In this document: positions 27,166 through 34,928 of the stretch, piece after piece
Layout: each line of letters begins with the position of its first letter
Numbering within the stretch: position 1 is the stretch's first letter
The notes under the pieces: generated by a model
The model's database searches: none
Told to the model about the DNA's origin: nothing
Seen by the model: the letters and a program-made list of their open reading frames with translations, nothing else
Made by a program: the position numbers and the translations under genes
DNA from: Paracidovorax oryzae ATCC 19882
Lineage (GTDB): Bacteria; Pseudomonadota; Gammaproteobacteria; Burkholderiales; Burkholderiaceae_C
Assembly: GCF_000687165.1 (NCBI RefSeq)
Contig: NZ_JMKU01000013.1
Span: forward strand, 62,001-126,000
Reading direction: 5' to 3'
Length of the DNA stretch: 64,000 nt

Positions 27166-27723
27166 TCATTCCCGGTCCAGCGCGGCGAGGTTGTCGTAGA
27201 GCATGCGCAGCATGTCGCGCAGCGACTCGGCCTGCGCATGGGTCAGCCCCCCCAGGGAAACCCGTTCGTACAGCTGTGCCAGCGGAATGATGCGCAGCGT
27301 CAGTTCGTGGCCCGCCGGGGTCAGGCTCAACGCCAGCGCGCGCGCGTCCTCGCCCGAGCGGTCGCGCACCACGAGGCCGCGCTGCAGCAGCCCATCGACG
27401 ACGCGCGACAGCGTGGAAGGCTCCGTCGAGGTGTGCAGCGCCAGGTCGGAAAGCCGCTGGTGGGGCTGGTGGTGCAGCGCCACGCACACGCGCCAGTCCG
27501 TGAGCGACAGTTCGAACTGCCGCAGCTCCCGGCTGAACGACTGGCCCATGCGCGAGCCCGCACGCGCCAGCAAATAGGGAATGGCGCGCTCCAGGTCGTG
27601 ACGCACCTCTTTGCCTGCATTTGCAATGGATTCCGTGGCAGCAGCAGGCGCTGCAACTGCGCGCCCAGGTGCCTTGGAGGCCGGAGTTTTCGCGGCAGCA
27701 GGGGACTTTTTTCGGGTGGCCAT
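27166..27723 (-). CDS. MarR-family regulator, probable repressor of the resorcinol hydroxylase genes
   Basis: This 185-residue winged-helix regulator has a Lys/Ala-rich, poorly conserved N-terminal 40 residues, then a MarR core with the recognition segment STEPSTLSRVVDGLLQRGLV and the wing RSGEDARALALSLT. It is divergent from the hydroxylase operon. A 12-bp palindrome in the intergenic region suits a MarR dimer. Characterised gamma-resorcylate clusters include a MarR-type regulator (GraR), so the same role is inferred. The start at 27723 was chosen over a longer frame because conserved sequence begins after it. Confidence 0.88.
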   Translation of the reverse strand: MATRKKSPAAAKTPASKAPGRAVAAPAAATESIANAGKEVRHDLERAIPYLLARAGSRMGQSFSRELRQFELSLTDWRVCVALHHQPHQRLSDLALHTSTEPSTLSRVVDGLLQRGLVVRDRSGEDARALALSLTPAGHELTLRIIPLAQLYERVSLGGLTHAQAESLRDMLRMLYDNLAALDRE

Positions 27724-27804
27724 GGCCCATCTTACCGGTGCCGCAACCGTTGGACATCCGTGGAATTCCCTCAGGCATGCGTGAAAACCCCGAGCCTCAA
27801 TTAC

Positions 27805-27816
27805 TTGCAAATGCAA
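27805..27816. promoter_or_regulatory. Candidate MarR-type operator
   Basis: TTGCA-AA-TGCAA, a perfect 5-bp inverted repeat, lies in the 152-base divergent region between the MarR regulator and the hydroxylase operon, 60 bases before the hydroxylase start. Eleven bases of the same motif recur, in the opposite orientation, at 27617-27627 inside the 5' part of the regulator gene. The surroundings are locally AT-rich, as expected of a promoter in this GC-rich genome. Confidence 0.45.
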
Positions 27817-27875
27817 ATAAAAAGCTCTCCAATGGCGTCACAGAAGACGGCTCAACCATTCCATCCGGAGACACC

Positions 27876-29144
27876 ATGCAACCCGCCAACGCCCATCCGT
27901 TCGCCGCGCTCAACCACGTGGACCTTCCCGCCCCCGGCCGCCACTCGCCCGTGGCGGGTGCGCCTTCCCTGGCTTCGATCGTTGCATCCGCAAGCGATCT
28001 GGTCCCCGTGCTGCGCGCACGGGCCGAGCAGACGGAGCGGGACCGCCGCGTTTCCGACGAGACGACCCGCGCCTTCCACGACGCGGGCTTCTTCAAACTC
28101 ATGCAGCCGGCACGCTATGGCGGCTACGAATACGGCTTCACCGCCTTCATCGACGTGGTGAGCGAGCTGGCGCGCGGCTGCACCTCGTCGTCCTGGGGCT
28201 GCTCGCTGGGTGCCATCCACCAGTGGCTGGTCGGCACCTTCCCTGAACAGGCGCAGGACGACGTGTGGCGCGACGACCCGTCGGCCATCGTGTGCGGCTC
28301 GTATGCGCCGGCCACGATGGCGCAGAAGGTCGATGGCGGCTACCTCGTGCAAGGCAAGTGGCTCTTCGCTTCCAACGTGGACAACTCGCAATGGGCCCTG
28401 CTGGGCGTGCAGTTTCCGCCCGAAGACCAGGGCGCGCCGCCGTCCGCCGGCTTCCTGCTGGCGCCGCGCGCCGACTGGCGGATCGAGGACAACTGGCACG
28501 TCGCCGGCCAGGCGGGCACCGGCTCCAAGGCCATCGTCATCGACCAGCCGCTCTTCATCCCCGGGCACCGCAAGCTGACCTTCGCCGAAGCGTCGTCCAA
28601 CCAGCCCCCCGGCGCGCAGGCGAACACCAACCCGATCTACCGCATCCCGTTCCTGTCGGCCGTACCGGTGTGCCTGACCTCGCCGATCCTGGGCACGGCC
28701 CAGGGCGCGGTGGACGCACTGATCGAGTTGGCAGGCGTGCGCGTGACGCGCGGCGCCGTCTCCGGTGGAGGCAACCGGCTGAGCGAATTCTTCCCCGTGC
28801 AGTCGCGCCTGGCCGAAGCCTCGGCCAGCGTGGACGCTGCGCGGCTGCTGGTCTACCGCGACACCGCGCAGGTCGAGCAGATGGCCATGGACGGCCAGGC
28901 CATCGACGTTGCCCGGCGCATCCGCAACCGGCGCGACCACGCCTTCGCCGCGCGCCTGTCGCGCGATGCCGTGGAGGCCGTGTTCGCCAGCGTGGGCGGC
29001 GCGGGCCTGGCGCTGGACCAGCCCATCCAGCGCATGTGGCGCGACGCGAATGCGATCTCCCGCCACATCAGCCTGAACTGGGACGCCGTGTCGTCCATGG
29101 TCGGGCAGTACCTGCTGGGCCTGGAACCCAAGGGCCAGTACTGA
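27876..29144 (+). CDS. Acyl-CoA dehydrogenase-fold flavin-dependent monooxygenase (resorcinol hydroxylase oxygenase component)
   Basis: A 422-residue protein of the acyl-CoA dehydrogenase fold, in the HpaB/HsaA-like group that uses reduced flavin and oxygen to hydroxylate phenols. Visible motifs are QPARYGGYEYGF, CTSSSWGCSLGAIHQW and GTGSKAIVID. The partner flavin reductase follows after 29 bases, so the pair should convert resorcinol to hydroxyquinol, the missing step between the decarboxylase and dioxygenase. The ATG at 27876 has CGGAGA before it. Known clusters use graA/graD-type pairs; I do not assign which letter applies. Confidence 0.9.
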   Translation: MQPANAHPFAALNHVDLPAPGRHSPVAGAPSLASIVASASDLVPVLRARAEQTERDRRVSDETTRAFHDAGFFKLMQPARYGGYEYGFTAFIDVVSELARGCTSSSWGCSLGAIHQWLVGTFPEQAQDDVWRDDPSAIVCGSYAPATMAQKVDGGYLVQGKWLFASNVDNSQWALLGVQFPPEDQGAPPSAGFLLAPRADWRIEDNWHVAGQAGTGSKAIVIDQPLFIPGHRKLTFAEASSNQPPGAQANTNPIYRIPFLSAVPVCLTSPILGTAQGAVDALIELAGVRVTRGAVSGGGNRLSEFFPVQSRLAEASASVDAARLLVYRDTAQVEQMAMDGQAIDVARRIRNRRDHAFAARLSRDAVEAVFASVGGAGLALDQPIQRMWRDANAISRHISLNWDAVSSMVGQYLLGLEPKGQY

Positions 29145-29173
29145 AACGAGGACCACGGGAACGGAGCCGCCAC

Positions 29174-29719
29174 ATGTATTCCTGGGCCCTCATCACCGGC
29201 GACGCGGCCGACACAGTCGATGCACGCGCGCTGCGGCAGGCGCTGGGCGCCTTCCCCACGGGCGTGTGCCTGGTCACCACCGCCACGCCCGACGGCAAGC
29301 GCGAAGGCATGACCATCAATTCCTTCGCGTCCGTCTCGCTCGACCCGCCCCTGCTGCTCTGGAGCATCCGCGACGACGCGCGCAGCGCCGATGCCTTCCT
29401 GGCGGCGCGCGCGTTCAACCTCAGCGTGCTGGCCGCCTCGCAGCGCGACCTGGCCTGGCACTTCGCCAGGCCTGCGCCGGACAAGTTCGAGCGCTTCGAG
29501 GCCGACTTCGACACCGCCCGCAACGGCTGCCCCCGCCTGCGGGAAAGCGTGGCCACCTTCGAATGCAGCACCTACTCGCGCCACCAGGAGGGCGACCACA
29601 CCGTGCTGCTAGGGCGCATCGAACGGTTCACGCGCGGCGACGCGCCGCCGCTGCTGTTCCACTCGGGGCAGATGGGGTCGCTGTGGGAACTGGCGGGGAC
29701 GCTGGCGCAACCGGCGTGA
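29174..29719 (+). CDS. Flavin reductase (resorcinol hydroxylase reductase component)
   Basis: The 181-residue protein has the HpaC-like flavin reductase fold with the motifs LGAFPTGVCLVTT, GMTINSFASVSLDPPLLLWS and a C-terminal GDAPPLLFHSGQMG. It supplies reduced flavin, at the expense of NAD(P)H, to the oxygenase encoded just upstream. The ATG at 29174 was chosen from the frame and the CGGAGCC sequence before it. It is the last gene of the pathway on this strand and converges on the DUF4189 genes 43 bases further on. Confidence 0.93.
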   Translation: MYSWALITGDAADTVDARALRQALGAFPTGVCLVTTATPDGKREGMTINSFASVSLDPPLLLWSIRDDARSADAFLAARAFNLSVLAASQRDLAWHFARPAPDKFERFEADFDTARNGCPRLRESVATFECSTYSRHQEGDHTVLLGRIERFTRGDAPPLLFHSGQMGSLWELAGTLAQPA

Positions 29720-29762
29720 GCCGGTATCCCGCGGGCCGGCCCCGGCCCCCCGTCCCGCTGGA

Positions 29763-30266
29763 TCAATACTTGTGGAAGTAGGGTTTCGAGCAATCCGTCC
29801 CGCGCACCTTGCACTCGGAGCCACCGGCCTTGCGGCAATCCTCCAGCGCCCGCTCCTGCGCCGCGGGGATGCTCGCTGCACTGATGATCTTGCCGATCGC
29901 GCGCCCGGAAGTGGATTTCGGGCTATCGACCACCGCGACGCACTGGTTGCGATAGGTGTGCGAGACGACGCAATCGGAGTTGCCGAGCTTGGTGCAGAGC
30001 TGCATTGCGCCCTGGCGCGCGTCCTCCTCCGAGAATCTCCCGGTACTGCTGCCGATGTCCCCGCTGGACGGGGAGGTCGCGATCGCGCCCCAGGTCTTGA
30101 TCCACTCGCCTGTCGGCCGCGGGGGCGCCTCCTCGCCACCGCCGCTCGGCCCGCAAAGCGCGCTGCCGGCCGCCACGCCCGAGGGGCATGCGGTCTGGGC
30201 GAAAGCGCCGAAGGAGATCAGGCAGGAGGCAGCAGTCAGGAGACCGAGTGAGAAGAGATGTTTCAT
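29763..30266 (-). CDS. Secreted DUF4189 protein, copy 1
   Basis: The 167-residue protein has a cleavable leader (MKHLFSLGLLTAASCLISFGAFAQ) and a DUF4189 domain from about residue 58 (WGAIATSPSSGDIGSS...) with several paired Cys (LCTKLGNSDC, EDCRKAGGSECKV, GTDCSK). It is predicted to be periplasmic or secreted and disulphide-bonded. It is a tandem paralogue of the next gene upstream on the same strand, with almost identical first halves. The role of DUF4189 is unknown. Its position next to an amidase pair raises the possibility of a protective or regulatory role. Confidence 0.85.
   Translation of the reverse strand: MKHLFSLGLLTAASCLISFGAFAQTACPSGVAAGSALCGPSGGGEEAPPRPTGEWIKTWGAIATSPSSGDIGSSTGRFSEEDARQGAMQLCTKLGNSDCVVSHTYRNQCVAVVDSPKSTSGRAIGKIISAASIPAAQERALEDCRKAGGSECKVRGTDCSKPYFHKY
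30088..30215 (-). repeat. 128-bp identical block shared by the two DUF4189 genes (copy 1)
   Basis: By eye, 128 consecutive bases are identical to 30640-30767. The block covers the end of the leader and the Pro/Gly-rich linker of the two proteins, while the sequence on either side diverges. This points to recent duplication or gene conversion restricted to the export region. Confidence 0.8.
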
Positions 30267-30314
30267 GGCGGTACTTGGGTGTTGGCTCGGCGGTATCCGT
30301 GGCTCGCGCCAGTC

Positions 30315-30815
30315 TCAATACTTGTGGAAGTACGGCTTCGTGCAATCTTTTCCTATCACCTTGCACTCGGTTCCACCGGCCTTCCGGCATTCCTCCAGAG
30401 CGAGGTCCTGAGCCGAGGCGATGCTCCCTGCAGAGGAGATCCTGCGCAAGACACGCCCGGACGCAAGCTTCTGACTATCCGCCACTGCGACGCACTGGTT
30501 GTAATAAGTGAACACAGCCGTGCAATCCGAATTGCCGAGATTGGCGCAGACCTTCACGGCGCCTTCGCGTGCTTCCTCCTCCGTGAATTTCCCGGTGCTG
30601 CTGCCGACGTCCCCGCTGGAAGTAGAGCGTGCGATCGCCCCCCAGGTCTTGATCCACTCGCCTGTCGGCCGCGGGGGCGCCTCCTCGCCACCGCCGCTCG
30701 GCCCGCAAAGCGCGCTGCCGGCCGCCACGCCCGAGGGGCATGCGGTCTGGGCGAAAGCGCCGAAGGAAATCAGGCAGGAGGCGGCGAAGAGGGCGAGGGA
30801 CAGGGGCAATTTCAT
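30315..30815 (-). CDS. Secreted DUF4189 protein, copy 2
   Basis: The 166-residue paralogue of the downstream gene has a leader (MKLPLSLALFAASCLISFGAFAQ), the same CPSGVAAGSALCGPSGGGEE linker, and a DUF4189 domain with the Cys pattern CANLGNSDC / ECRKAGGTECKV / KDCTKPYFHKY. The start at 30815 follows from alignment with copy 1; the longer frame to 30911 adds a non-leader sequence. It is divergent from the amidase gene, with 209 bases between them. The two C-terminal domains differ at many positions, suggesting different partners. Confidence 0.85.
   Translation of the reverse strand: MKLPLSLALFAASCLISFGAFAQTACPSGVAAGSALCGPSGGGEEAPPRPTGEWIKTWGAIARSTSSGDVGSSTGKFTEEEAREGAVKVCANLGNSDCTAVFTYYNQCVAVADSQKLASGRVLRRISSAGSIASAQDLALEECRKAGGTECKVIGKDCTKPYFHKY
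30640..30767 (-). repeat. 128-bp identical block shared by the two DUF4189 genes (copy 2)
   Basis: This is the second copy of the identical block described at 30088-30215, offset by 552 bases. It encodes the end of the leader and the Gly/Pro linker of copy 2. Confidence 0.8.
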
Positions 30816-31024
30816 GGCGGCTCCAATACAGGGCTGGATGGAACGGTTCCAGAGCGTGCTGCAAGCGTAACCGCTCCGCATCCAGGACACGGCGACCAGC
30901 GTACCGATCAAGGCGCATCGATGTATCCACCGGCAAGGTTATGCAACGCCAGGAAACAGATGTTTACACATCGAGTCACGCCGATAGCATGGCCCGTTCA
31001 AACCAAAGGAGGAACAGGCAAGGC

Positions 31025-31603
31025 ATGGACATCGACAAAACCGGAAAAGTGCAGCATCCGCGTGTGCGGCTGGCGATCCACGGGGCCATCCAGCGCGGCG
31101 AGATGAAGGTGATCAACGGCATCATCGTCCACCAGACGGGGGCTTCCACGGCACAGTCTTCATTCAACAGCTACAAGACGGCCAACCCCAACGGCGCGCA
31201 TTTCCTCATCGACAAGGACGGCACGATCTACCAGACGGCCTCCATCTACCAGAAGACCCACCACGTGGGCTTCATCAAGTCGCGCTGCATGGAGGAGCAC
31301 AAGTGCACGCCGGCCGAAGTCGCCGCGCTCAAGGGCAAGACCGTGGGCCGCCAGATCGGCACGGTGGAAAAGCACAAGCCCTTCCCCAAGCGGTACCCCG
31401 ACAACAACGACTCCATCGGCATCGAGATCGTCTCGGGTGTGCAGGGACAGACCTTCGAAGCCGTGACGGGCGCGCAGCAGGTCTCGCTGACGTGGCTGAC
31501 CGCGCAGCTCACGTCCACGCTGGGCATCTCCACGCGCGAGATCTACCGGCATCCCCAGGTTTCCTGGAAGAACGCTACCGAAGCGAGTACGGCGCAATGG
31601 TGA
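31025..31603 (+). CDS. Leaderless N-acetylmuramoyl-L-alanine amidase (amidase_2/PGRP-type), possible secreted effector
   Basis: The 192-residue enzyme of the AmpD/T7-lysozyme fold would cut the amide bond between MurNAc and the stem peptide. Zinc ligands visible are His36 (IIVHQTG) and His176 (YRHPQV). Glu134 in SIGIEI matches the catalytic Glu of AmpD. Lys182 is at the T7-type position, and the third ligand is unclear (Glu186 is a candidate). There is no leader, so export would need a dedicated system such as type VI secretion. An AGGAGG lies 12 bases before the ATG at 31025. It overlaps the next gene by seven bases. Confidence 0.82.
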   Translation: MDIDKTGKVQHPRVRLAIHGAIQRGEMKVINGIIVHQTGASTAQSSFNSYKTANPNGAHFLIDKDGTIYQTASIYQKTHHVGFIKSRCMEEHKCTPAEVAALKGKTVGRQIGTVEKHKPFPKRYPDNNDSIGIEIVSGVQGQTFEAVTGAQQVSLTWLTAQLTSTLGISTREIYRHPQVSWKNATEASTAQW

Positions 31604-32073
31604 AACGACACGCAACCCTTCTCGCACTCGCCTGCTTCGCGGCAGTGCCGGCCTCCACCCTGGCCGCCGAATCCTGGATGCGCGCGCAGGTCGAGGCCCT
31701 GCCCGCCTCCGTGCGCCAGGTGCTGCCCTGCGGCCAGTGGACGCAAGCGTCCCGGCAGGGCACCTACCGCGTGGTGGAGGCGAACGTGAACGAGGGCGCG
31801 GGCAGCGAGCTCTATGTGCAGTGGGTGACCGACCCGCTGCAGGGCGACCCGTCGCGCATCACGAAGACCGTCGCCTTTTCCGAGCTGAACGACGACCACA
31901 GCCAGTACCGCTTCGAATCCGTGCAGTGCCGCGCGCGCGGCGCGGCGATCGAGATCACGGTGAAGGCCCGCTACGAGCACGACGAGGACGACCGGCTGCG
32001 CACCTTCAACGTGCGCGTGGAGCCGGGCGGGAGCTACCGCCTGGACGAGGTCGGCGCGCGCAAGCGCAAGTAG
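31597..32073 (+). CDS. Periplasmic protein paired with the amidase (possible immunity protein)
   Basis: This 158-residue protein has a clear leader (MVKRHATLLALACFAAVPASTLAA) and no recognised domain. The mature part has two Cys (LPCGQW and VQCRARG) and ends in basic residues. It starts seven bases inside the amidase gene, so the two are translationally coupled. A leaderless peptidoglycan hydrolase followed at once by a periplasmic protein is the classic layout of an effector with its immunity protein. This is inference from layout only; an inhibitor of another kind or a chaperone remain possible. Confidence 0.75.
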   Translation: MVKRHATLLALACFAAVPASTLAAESWMRAQVEALPASVRQVLPCGQWTQASRQGTYRVVEANVNEGAGSELYVQWVTDPLQGDPSRITKTVAFSELNDDHSQYRFESVQCRARGAAIEITVKARYEHDEDDRLRTFNVRVEPGGSYRLDEVGARKRK

Positions 32074-32081
32074 CCAGGCCC

Positions 32082-32108
32082 GCCGCCGCCCTGCCGTGGC
32101 GCGGCGGC
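32082..32108. terminator. GC hairpin between convergent amidase-partner and fruA genes
   Basis: An 8-bp inverted repeat (GCCGCCGC / GCGGCGGC) with an 11-base loop lies just after the 32073 stop and just before the fruA stop. It lacks a T-run, so it is a weak or Rho-assisted candidate for stopping transcription from both sides. Confidence 0.4.
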
Positions 32109-32121
32109 CCCTCCCGGTGCC

Positions 32122-33912
32122 TCAGCGGGCGGCGGGCTGCAGCTTCTTCTTGAACAGCCCCAGCGCCAGCGCCGTCACCACCGTGCCGGCCAGGATCGCG
32201 GCCGCATACAGGACCACATGGTTCACGGCGTTGGGAATGGCCAGCACGAACACGCCGCCGTGCGGGGCCTGCAGGCCGATGTTCCAGGCCATCGAGAGGC
32301 CCCCGGCCACCGCGGAGCCCAGCACGCAGGCCGGGATCACGCGCAGCGGGTCGCGCGCCACGAAGGGGATTGCGCCTTCGGTGATGAAGGCCAGGCCCAG
32401 CACGGCGGAGGCCTTGGAGGCTTCGCGCTCTTCGGCGGTGAAGCGGCTCTTGAACAGCCAGCAGGCCAGGGCGATGCCCAGCGGCGGCGTCATGCCGGCG
32501 GCCATGGCGGCGGCCATGGGGTTGGCCACGCCGCTGGCGATCAGGGTGGTGGAGAAGACGTAGGCAGCCTTGTTCACCGGCCCGCCCATGTCGAAGGCCA
32601 TCATGGCGCCCAGGATCACGCCCAGCAGCACGGCGCTGCCGGTCTGCAGGCCCTTGAGCCAGTCGGTCAGCGCGCCCATCACGGCGGCCATGGGCGCGCC
32701 GATCACCATCATCATCAGCACGCCGACGATGGCCGCGCCCAGCAGCGGCAGGATCAGCACGGGCTTGAGCCCGTCCAGCCCGCGCGGCAGGCGGATGAAG
32801 CGGTTCAGCCAGTGCACGGAATAGCCCGCGATGAAGCCGGCCGCGATGGCGCCCAGGAAGCCCGCGCCGACGGTGCCGGCCAGCATGCCGCCGATCATGC
32901 CGGGCGCGATGCCGGGCCGGTCGGCGATGGAATAGGCGATGTAACCCGCCAGCGCCGGCAGCATGAGCGCGAAGCCCGCCTTGGCCCCGACCTGGAACAG
33001 CACCCAGCCCAGCGTGCCCTTGTGCGCGTCGTCATAGACGTAGATGCCGCCCAGCGCGAAGGCCAGCGCGATCAGCAGGCCGCCGGCCACCACGAAGGGC
33101 AGCATGAACGACACCCCCGTCATCAGGTGCTTGTAGGCGCCCGTGGATTCGCGCTTGCCGGCCGCTGCCGGAGTGGCCGCCGTGCCGCCGGCCGCAGGGG
33201 CGGGCGATGCCGGATCGCCCCACACCTGGGCCTGCGCCCGCGCCTGGGCGAAGACCGCCGCCGCATCGTGGATGGCGGCCTTGGTGCCGGTGGCGTAGAG
33301 GCGCTTGCCGGCGAAGCGGTCGCGGTTGACCTGCGTGTCCGCCGCGATCACCACGAGGTCGGCCTCGGCGATCTCGCCGGCGGTGAGCGCGTTCTGCGCG
33401 CCCACCGAGCCCTGCGTCTCCACCTTGATCGCGTGGCCCAGCGCGCGCGCGCCCTGCTCCAGCGCCTCGGCGGCCATGAAGGTGTGGGCCACGCCCGTGG
33501 GGCAGGACGTGATGGCGACGATGCGCAGGGGTCCGTCCTGGGGCGCAGCGGTTGCGGGCGAAGGCACGGCGGGAGCGGCGGCCTGCACGTGCGCCCCGCC
33601 CGCGCGGGCCAGCGCGGCGCGCACCACGCGTTCCGCATCGGCCAGCACGTCCTGCGGTGCGGCTTCGTGCACGGGGGCCGCGGCCGTGCCCAGCAGGTCC
33701 TGGCGGTCCACGGGCATGTCGGCGGCGATGATGGCCGCCGCGGCGCCCGCGAGTTCGCCGTCGCTGAACCCGCCCTGGGTGCCCAGGCTGCTGTGCACGC
33801 TCACGGCGATGCGGTGGCCGAGCGATTCGGCCGCGGCGCGCAGCGCCTCGGCCACCATGAAGCTGTGCGCCGGGCCGGCCTGGCTCGCGGCGATGGCGAT
33901 GAGTTGGGCCAT
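32122..33912 (-). CDS. fruA: Fructose PTS enzyme IIB'BC
   Basis: This inner-membrane permease imports fructose and delivers it as fructose 1-phosphate. The 596-residue protein has two N-terminal IIB-like domains. The first (about residues 1-100) has ASQAGPAHSF where the active Cys should be, so it is the inactive B' domain. The second (about residues 125-225) has the phosphorylated Cys in TSCPTGVAHTF. A IIC membrane domain with about nine segments follows. AGGAGA precedes the start. It is last in the fruB-fruK-fruA transcript. Confidence 0.95.
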   Translation of the reverse strand: MAQLIAIAASQAGPAHSFMVAEALRAAAESLGHRIAVSVHSSLGTQGGFSDGELAGAAAAIIAADMPVDRQDLLGTAAAPVHEAAPQDVLADAERVVRAALARAGGAHVQAAAPAVPSPATAAPQDGPLRIVAITSCPTGVAHTFMAAEALEQGARALGHAIKVETQGSVGAQNALTAGEIAEADLVVIAADTQVNRDRFAGKRLYATGTKAAIHDAAAVFAQARAQAQVWGDPASPAPAAGGTAATPAAAGKRESTGAYKHLMTGVSFMLPFVVAGGLLIALAFALGGIYVYDDAHKGTLGWVLFQVGAKAGFALMLPALAGYIAYSIADRPGIAPGMIGGMLAGTVGAGFLGAIAAGFIAGYSVHWLNRFIRLPRGLDGLKPVLILPLLGAAIVGVLMMMVIGAPMAAVMGALTDWLKGLQTGSAVLLGVILGAMMAFDMGGPVNKAAYVFSTTLIASGVANPMAAAMAAGMTPPLGIALACWLFKSRFTAEEREASKASAVLGLAFITEGAIPFVARDPLRVIPACVLGSAVAGGLSMAWNIGLQAPHGGVFVLAIPNAVNHVVLYAAAILAGTVVTALALGLFKKKLQPAAR

Positions 33913-33932
33913 GGTGTGTGTCTCCTGATTGC

Positions 33933-34928
33933 TTAGAGCGGCGTGGCCTGGATGGATGCGGCCAGGGCATCCACCTCGGCGCGCGGCGGCAGGCCCGGCG
34001 CGATGCGCTGGATGCGGGCGGCGGCGCAGGCCATGCCGAAGATCGCGGCGGCGGGCATGGCCCGGCCCTGCGACAGGGCGGCGAGCGTGCCCGCCACCAG
34101 TGCGTCGCCTGCGCCCACCGTGGTGGCGACGGGCACGCGGGCGGCCGCGGCCTGCCAGCAGCCTTCGGCCGTGGCGATCACCGCGCCGTCGCCCCCCAGG
34201 GACACGGCCAGCTGCCGCACCCCGTGTGCGCGGCAGAGAGCGAGCGCGGCCTGCGCCACGTCGGCAGGCGTGGGCAACGCGCGGCCGGCCAGCTCTTCCA
34301 GTTCCGCCCGGTTGGGCTTGATGAAGTCCACGGGCACCACGGCGCCGCGCGCCGGATCGGCCAGCGCCTGCAGCAGCTGCCGCAGCACCGCGCCGCCCGT
34401 GTCGATGGCGATGCGTGCGCCACGCGCCGCCACGGCGCGGGCGATGCGCTCCCACACGGTGGCATCCGCACCGGGCGGCAGGCTGCCGGCCAGTTCGCAC
34501 CAGTCGCCGGCCCGCACCTGGGCGCACAGCGCGGCGACCAGGCCGGCCTCGGCGCGCGCGAGGGCCGCGGGCTCCAGGGCCAGGCCGGGCAGGTTGATGT
34601 CGGTGGAGTCGCCGCGCGCGGCGTCGGCGATCTTGATGTTGGTGCGCGTGGCGCCCGGCACGCGCAGCATGCCGTCCGCGATGCCGCGCGCGGCGAAGGC
34701 GGCGGCGAACACCGCGTCGTTGTCCGCGCCCAGCCAGCCGGTGGCCGTCACCGGCACACCCAGCGCCGCGAGCACGGCCGCCACACCCACGCCCTTGCCG
34801 CCGGCCTCCACCTGCTGGCCGAGCGCGCGGTGCACGTTGCCGGGCACGAGCGCCTGCACGCGCACGGTATGGTCGATGGCCGGGTTGAGGGTGACCGTAA
34901 AGACCCGGGGCGTTGCGTGGTCAGCCAT
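33933..34928 (-). CDS. fruK: 1-phosphofructokinase
   Basis: The enzyme phosphorylates fructose 1-phosphate to fructose 1,6-bisphosphate. The 331-residue PfkB-family kinase has the FTVTLNPAIDHT opening, GGKGVGVAAVLAALG near residue 43 and the C-terminal TVGAGDALVAG anion-hole and catalytic motif, with Asp as the base. It overlaps fruB by eight bases (ATGGCTGA) and is followed 20 bases later by fruA, forming a compact operon. Confidence 0.96.
   Translation of the reverse strand: MADHATPRVFTVTLNPAIDHTVRVQALVPGNVHRALGQQVEAGGKGVGVAAVLAALGVPVTATGWLGADNDAVFAAAFAARGIADGMLRVPGATRTNIKIADAARGDSTDINLPGLALEPAALARAEAGLVAALCAQVRAGDWCELAGSLPPGADATVWERIARAVAARGARIAIDTGGAVLRQLLQALADPARGAVVPVDFIKPNRAELEELAGRALPTPADVAQAALALCRAHGVRQLAVSLGGDGAVIATAEGCWQAAAARVPVATTVGAGDALVAGTLAALSQGRAMPAAAIFGMACAAARIQRIAPGLPPRAEVDALAASIQATPL

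Noticed and set aside
31025-31603. Phage endolysin interpretation of the amidase
   Set aside because: There is no holin, spanin or other phage gene nearby, and the coupled partner has a leader and no membrane segments typical of holins. Not fully excluded.
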